Assembly: GCA_038501195.1 (NCBI GenBank)
Contig: JBBPUQ010000003.1
Location: 5,610,501-5,674,500, forward strand
DNA length: 64,000 nt
DNA from: Nemania diffusa
Lineage: Eukaryota > Ascomycota > Sordariomycetes > Xylariales > Xylariaceae
Reading direction: 5' to 3'
Below the pieces are notes generated by a model. It had not been told where the DNA came from and did not search any database. It saw only the letters and a program-made list of their open reading frames with translations. Shown here one piece after another: positions 58,470-64,000 of the stretch. Position 1 is the stretch's first letter. The number at the start of each line of letters is the position of its first letter. The translations under genes and the position numbers were made by a program.

Positions 58470-58830
58470 AATTTGTTGTACAAAAATTACTAGCTATTGC
58501 AGAAAAAACTTCAACTTTGTAATAAGTAGGTCTTTTTGGTCCAAATCGTTGATTCTACGCTTTTTCGTATGTTGGTTTTTAAGGTTATAACGGGCTAAAA
58601 AAATAAGTATACGAAGGGGTTGTTAGTATTTGATAGTTTTGTCTGGCTAAATTCAGTTGGAGGTTAATTCTGCCCTATAAAATTGTCAAAAAAAGTACAA
58701 AAAGTTGCAAAATAGCTCGCTGTATTGTTAACTTTTGTACGAAAATTACTAGCTATTGCAAAAAAGTTATTTAACCTTGCAATAAGTAGGTTCTTTTATG
58801 TCTAACAGTTAATTTAACTTTTTTTCGCTC
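58470..58830 (+). repeat. internal direct duplication of about 100 bp
   Basis: The segment containing GTACAAAAATTACTAGCTATTGCA (58478 on) and AATAAGTAGG recurs about 259 bases later (58737 on) as GTACGAAAATTACTAGC. Both are followed by a T-rich stretch with TTTTTCG. Confidence 0.6.
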
Positions 58831-58960
58831 GCTGACTAAATAGTAGTCCACTTTAGTTGTACAAAGTTAAAAATATAGCGCTAAAAGCTGTTTTTAACAG
58901 CGGCTAGTTTTTGTTTTCTCAATTTTGCTAATCTATAGTTACCGGTAGACTACTGATCAG

Positions 58961-59224
58961 TGTTAATTAGCTGTACTACTAACGGGAGTACATTGTACAA
59001 AGCATGCCTACTAAACGCCGAAAGGGGTTACAGGATTTTCAAATCAATGGTTGAAAATACTGTATTCTGTAAGTCTAGGTTTGTGGGGGTCTTAGCTACA
59101 GTACAGGTTATATAGGTCCGTGCAGGTCACGTGCCGTACAGTTGACTGGACTGTATGTCTACAGTACTGTCAACTGTAGGCTGTACATACTGCGTACGCA
59201 GTACATACGACTATTGGACCAACA
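58961..59224 (+). repeat. right LTR of the 2-kb element
   Basis: 264 bases, starting TGTTAATTAGCTGTACT, directly followed by AAAAA. Confidence 0.82.
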
Positions 59225-60639
59225 AAAAATAATATAAATAGTTTATATTTTTAAATATATTTTAATTAAACTAGTAATAAAAATATATAATATAGTTTTA
59301 AAACTAAATTAAAAACTTTTTTATTAAAGTTATAAAATTAAATTAAAAAGTTTTTTTAATTTAATATAATATATAAAAACTACTTTATTTTTTAAAACTG
59401 TTATTTTGTTATTTTATATTTTTTTTAATATTTATAATATTTAAATATTAAACTAGTTTTTTTAACTTTTTATTTTTAATATTTTTTTATATAAACTACT
59501 ATTAATAATATTAGCTATAAATATTAAATATATATTTAATATTATAGTATTTTAACTATTTAATTTATTTTAAACTTTAGTTTTTAATAAATAAGTTTTA
59601 TATTTATAGCTAGCTAAATTATTATTAATTTAGTTTTTTTGATTTATTAACTATTGCAGCTTTTTAAAAAAATATATTTTATTTTAAGCAGTAGTTTTAA
59701 ATTAACTACTTTTATTCTGCAATATAACTAATAATAAAAATATAAGTTAATTATTTATAAAACTAAATATAATAAATTAAAAAATATATATTGTTTTTAT
59801 AACTGCTTTAAATATTTTTTTAAACTTGTTACTATTTTAATATAACTAAAATTAAACTTTTATTTAATTAAGTTATATTATTTTATACTTATTTTATATT
59901 ATTTTAGTTTTAATTATTTTTTTTTTAACAAACTAGTTTAACTTAAAATAAAAGCTATTTTTTATTTTAGTAGCAATTATATAGTAATATTTATTATTAC
60001 AGCTTAGTTTATATATTTAAAATAGTAGTTAATTTATAAATTATATTTTAACAAATTATATTTAAGCTTTAATAAAAACTAATTAAACTAACTTTTTAAT
60101 TTTATATTTTAAACTAAATTAAATTTTAGTAGTAATTAAAACAAAAAACTATTTATATATTATTTATAATATTGCTTATTAGTTTTAATATAATAATAAA
60201 ATAAAAAACAGTTATTAAAGTTTATTTATATTAAAAAAGTTAAAAGAATATATTATTGTAACAAAGTTTTATAGTAAAGTTTTTTAATAAAATCGAACTT
60301 TAAGTAAAAATTTAAAAAATAAACTACTTAATAGCTAAAACAAATATTTATAAAATATAAAAAAAGCTAAACAATTATTACAAAAAAAAACAAACAATTG
60401 TTTTATTTATATAAATCGTTTTATTTTTATTTAGTAACAATAGTATAAATGTTTTAAATTAGTAATATTTTAAATATTTTATAAAATATAGTTTATATTT
60501 TTATATATATAAGTACTTAAAACTATTTAATATTAAAAAATAATATAGTTTTTATAATAATAATATAGTTTATTAAATAATATTTAGCTAATTAAACTAA
60601 AAGTTTATAATATTATAAACAAGCTATAAAACTGTTTTA

Positions 60640-61290
60640 ATTAGCTAAATTAAAACGTTTTATAATTTGTTTACAACTTTTTTTTTATATTATAATATTA
60701 TAAAATGTTATTTTTTTAAACTTTTTATTTAATTTTTTTTAAGTTTTTTTAATTTTTTAATTGTATACTAGTTTTATATTAATATATTAAACATTAAAAC
60801 AATATTTTAACTAGTTAAACTAAAACATTTTATAACTTGTTTACAACTTTTTTGTTATGTTATAATAACTATAAAATATTATTTTTTTAAATTTTTTGTT
60901 TAGTTTTTTTTTAACTTGTTTAACTTTTTAAAAACTAAAGTAGTTTTATATATATAGTTATACGCTAGTTTTGTATTAATATATTAAACACTAAAACAGT
61001 TAATAAAAATTCACATTTAAAAGCTTATAAATGTTGCTTTATATTAAAATATATATATAATTGTACATTAGTTTTATATTAATATATTAAACACTAAAAT
61101 AACTAACAAAACTTTATATATAAACTAGTAAAAACTAATATTTAAAAGCTTACAAGTGTTGTTTTGTTTTGTGTTAAAATATATATATAGTTGTACATTA
61201 ATTTTATATTAATATATTAAGTACTAAAACAGCTAATAAAGCTTTATATATAAATTAATAAAAACTAATATTTAAAAGTTTATAAATTTA
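60640..61290 (+). repeat. AT-rich tandem-like repeats with conserved ATTAATATATTAA core
   Basis: The segment TTTTRTATTAATATATTAA followed by RYAYTAAAA recurs around 60770, 60969, 61070 and 61201 (spacings roughly 200, 100 and 130). The first two copies share TATAACTTGTTTACAACTTT-like upstream parts; the last three share AAAACTAATATTTAAAAGYTT downstream. Differences are mostly C/T and G/A. Confidence 0.6.
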
Positions 61291-64000
61291 TTACAAAAAA
61301 AAAAAAGCACTGCTAACTAATATATATTATTAATAAAAATAATAGTTATTAAATTTATAGCTTATAAAATTTTAATTAAAACTAAATTAGCAAAATAAAA
61401 TAAATTAATACATTAAAAGCTTTTTAAATTATATAATATATTAGTTAATTAAGCTATATATGTTTAAACTAAAAAAAACAGTTTATATTTGTTATGTTTG
61501 TTTTAGTATTTATTTTTTTTTTATAAACTTATATAGTAAAAAATAAAAAACAAATAATAAAGTAATAACGTTTGCTTGTTTAGTTAATATAAATAGTTTT
61601 TGTTATTTAAAGTTTTATAAAAAGCAAAAAATGCTATATTATAATTTATTATTTAAAGTTTTAATTAGTAACAATAATATAGATTTAAATAAATAATATA
61701 TTGTAATATGTTTATATTTAGTTTATTTTTTTATATAGTATAATAACAAGCTATAAACTGCAGCTTTTTTTTTAGTATAAAATAGCTATAGTAAATAAGC
61801 TATAAGCTCAAACAGTTTTTTTATAATTTAAACTGTTGCTTTAAAATATAAAAATGCATTAGTAATAAATTAAAAAAGCTAAAAATAAAAAAGCTTTAAA
61901 TAATATTTATATTATAAGTTTTAAACAAAAACTGCTGCTAGCTTAGTTATTATTACTTTTTATATTGTTTAAAACAGCTAATAAAACATATTTAATTTAT
62001 TGTTGTTTTTAAAATAACTAAATAATATTAAATTAGTTTTATTACTAAAAGTTAAAAAAATTACTTATATTATTTAATATATTTTATATTTTATTTTTAA
62101 AACAAAAATATTTAATATTGTAATTTAATAATAATAAACAAAAAAAAAACATAGTAAAAAAGTAACAAGTTTTAATAAAAAAAATTAGTTGTTTTTTAGT
62201 TATTTTTTTTTTAATATTAGCTATTTTTTATAATATAGCTTTTTTTTTAAAAGTATTATTACTTTTATTTATTTAGTTATATATTTTATTTCTTTTGCTT
62301 TTAATTATTGAAATAAATATATAGATTTAAAAGTACTGCAAATTAAACTGTTAATATATATGCAGTATAATAATTAAAAATACTTTTTATAGTTTAAATT
62401 TTATAAAAGTAGCTAATTTATTATAGTATATTTAAAAATAACATAAATAAAACAAATGTAACAAAGTATTAATATTTATTATTTAAATATATTTATTAAT
62501 TTTAACTTTTAAAAACTATATTAATAAAATTTAGTTGTTAAATATAGCAACAGTTGATATTAATATTAACATCGGTACTTTTTTTAGTATATTTTTATTT
62601 TTGCTGAACTTTTAAGTACTAAAAACATTTGCAATTTATATAATAGTACTACTAGTATTATTAACACTTTTTTTAAATTTAAAACAAATAATTTATACAA
62701 AAAACTTATATAATATAAACTATTTAAAAGTTAAAAAGCTTTTAAAATATACCTGCTTTTAAAATATTATATTAATATATAAAGCAGTTATTTTTAAAAA
62801 ATATTTAAACTAGATCAAAAATATTCAGTAGTTATTTTAAAGCAAAAAAAACTATTTAAAAAACTATATGTTTTAGTTAATAATATTATAAAAACTAAAT
62901 ATATTTTATTTAAATATATATATTATTTAGCTTAAAAATTAGTAAGTATTTAAACTAAAAGCTTTTGCTAGTTTATTAAAGTTTGAAAACTATATTTTTG
63001 CTAGCTTTAGTTATATAGTAAATATTAAAACAACATATTACTTTTGCTAAAGTTAACGTTAATATAGCTTATAAATATATAAACATAATAACTATATAAC
63101 TATTTTAATATATATAATTATATAATTTAAAAACTAGCTATAAATTAAAACTTAGTTTAATATTTTTTTTAAATTTAATTTATATTAGTAACAAAATAGC
63201 TTATATAAATATTACAACTTGTTTTATATAAACTTGTTTTATTTTATATATAAGCTAGCTTTATATAATATTTACTGCTAAATATACTAAGAACATATAT
63301 TATTTTTATAAATTTATAACAAAAATATTTTATTAAAATATTATTTTTATAACTTATTATATTTAATATAAGTAAACTGTTGTACTTTTATATTTTATTG
63401 CTACTTTATTAATAGTAGTTATATAATATATTTTATTTACTATATTTAAAATATATACTATTTAAATATTTATTTTTAAATAAATATATAAGTTTTATTA
63501 AATGCTTTTTATTTAGCTTTTATAATATTAATATTTAATATTTAAAAACTAGCTTTTTTTGTTATTAAAAGCTGTTTAAATAAAACTTTTTGATTTAGTT
63601 ATACAAAAATAAAGCAGTTTTTACTATTTAGTTTTTATTTGCTAGTTATATAGCTATATTAAAAGTTTTAACAAAATTGCTAGCTTATAAAACTATATTT
63701 AAATAAAATATACTAACTATAATAAAAAAAAAAAAATAAAAAAAGTATAGCAAATTGCTATATTGTAAAAGTTGTACTTAAAAACAACTTATAACAACAA
63801 ATCTAATTTTATTACAATTAAACTAATAGCTATTTTATAAAGCAGCTTTTTATAAAAAGTTATTAAAATTTAGTTTATATAACTATTATTTATTAGTTTA
63901 AAAAAAGTTGAACATATTATAATATATTTATTTATAATACTAAAACAAAACTTAAAACAAAATAAATATATAAAAGTTAACAAAAAGTAAAAAAAAATAA

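Larger units (their letters stand above)
57225..59224 (+). mobile_element. 2.0-kb non-autonomous LTR element in the AT block
   Basis: LTRs 57225-57488 and 58961-59224 are both 264 bases, start TGT(T/C)(A/G)ATT and end (C/T)AACA, and align without gaps with 27 differences, all transitions. The flanking 5-mers are AAAAA on both sides (57220-57224 and 59225-59229), though this is weak in A-rich DNA. Directly after the left LTR comes cTGGCAAC, a plausible primer-binding site. The interior (1472 bases) has no coding capacity. Its left part is G-rich with a 28-G run, then come CTGGT-type repeats, then an AT-richer part with an internal duplication. Size and lack of genes fit a LARD/TRIM-like element mobilised in trans. 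It is far richer in GC than its surroundings, so it arrived late. Confidence 0.82.
44593..64000. repeat. AT-rich gene-free block (about 10-15% GC) reaching the window end
   Basis: Nearly all sequence here is A/T except the 2-kb island at 57225-59224. No gene-like frame exists; the few open stretches are low-complexity. Surviving C is almost always preceded by A or G and surviving G followed by T or C, so TpC/GpA and CpC/GpG are nearly absent. In a hand count over 49201-49560, C contexts were ApC 22, GpC 9, TpC 1 and CpC 0, and 20 of these 32 C were followed by A. The block contains an old LTR element, a young LTR element and several tandem arrays, listed separately. Stretches 44825-47026, 53396-57224, 59225-60599 and 61291-64000 hold only anonymous A/T sequence to my eye. 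It resembles the AT-isochores of fungi with repeat-directed mutation, and could be pericentromeric. Confidence 0.9.

Noticed and set aside
44630..64000. AT block as a mitochondrial insertion
   Set aside because: No tRNA, rRNA or respiratory gene frame is visible even with mitochondrial code in mind, and LTR structures with target duplications point to nuclear repeats.
44630..64000. AT block as the centromere
   Set aside because: Fungal regional centromeres can look like this, but nothing in the sequence alone separates a centromere from other AT-isochores; CENP-A ChIP would decide.
44630..64000. CRISPR-like array in the tandem repeats
   Set aside because: Repeats are contiguous or degenerate with no unique spacers, and the organism is a eukaryote.

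Overview
The window reads as nuclear DNA of a filamentous ascomycete, probably a Sordariomycete. Genes carry short GT..AG introns, many with CTAAC/CTGAC-like branch sites. Families include MDM10, CorA-type Mg transporter, RAD9, UstYa/DUF3328 and a relic of a HeLo-domain gene. Intergenic DNA is rich in TACCTAGGTA-like steps. No order or species can be named from the sequence alone.

Layout. (1) 1-18 kb: the N-terminus of MDM10 (minus strand) is followed by an accessory-looking stretch: a short-chain dehydrogenase, a small membrane protein, a 1594-residue protein with the adenylation-thiolation-(membrane pair-C domain)x3 plan of epsilon-poly-lysine synthetase (Pls), a DHCR24-like FAD reductase, a secreted choice-of-anchor-B/LVIVD-like protein and an orphan UstYa-family oxidase. 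(2) 18.5-23 kb: RPS19 in nine exons, a decayed HeLo/ankyrin-type gene and an intron-containing tRNA-Leu(AAG). (3) 24-44.6 kb: mostly core genes, namely a secreted polyamine oxidase, a conserved protein of unknown function, a CorA-type transporter, vacuolar-type alkaline phosphatase, an F-box/LRR protein, RAD9, an ATS1/KTI13-like RCC1 protein, prephenate dehydrogenase (TYR1), and an FAD dehydrogenase whose N-terminus is cut off at the edge of the next region. (4) 44.6-64 kb: a gene-free block of roughly 10-15% GC with two LTR elements: a decayed 5.9-kb element (308-bp LTRs, ATAAR target duplication) inserted in a tandem array, and a 2.0-kb element (264-bp LTRs, AAAAA target duplication) with no coding capacity and a G-rich interior.

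The two most interesting signals are the following. First, the Pls-like multidomain enzyme in the accessory stretch, whose adenylation domain lacks the usual amino-acid-binding Asp. Second, the mutational signature of the AT block: surviving cytosines are almost always preceded by A or G, and CpA is not depleted. This differs from classical CpA-directed RIP and points to cytosine loss after pyrimidines (TpC, CpC). The pairwise differences between the LTRs of the 2-kb element show the same bias.

Exon boundaries were set by eye from splice signals and reading-frame continuity. Every multi-exon total given is a multiple of three.
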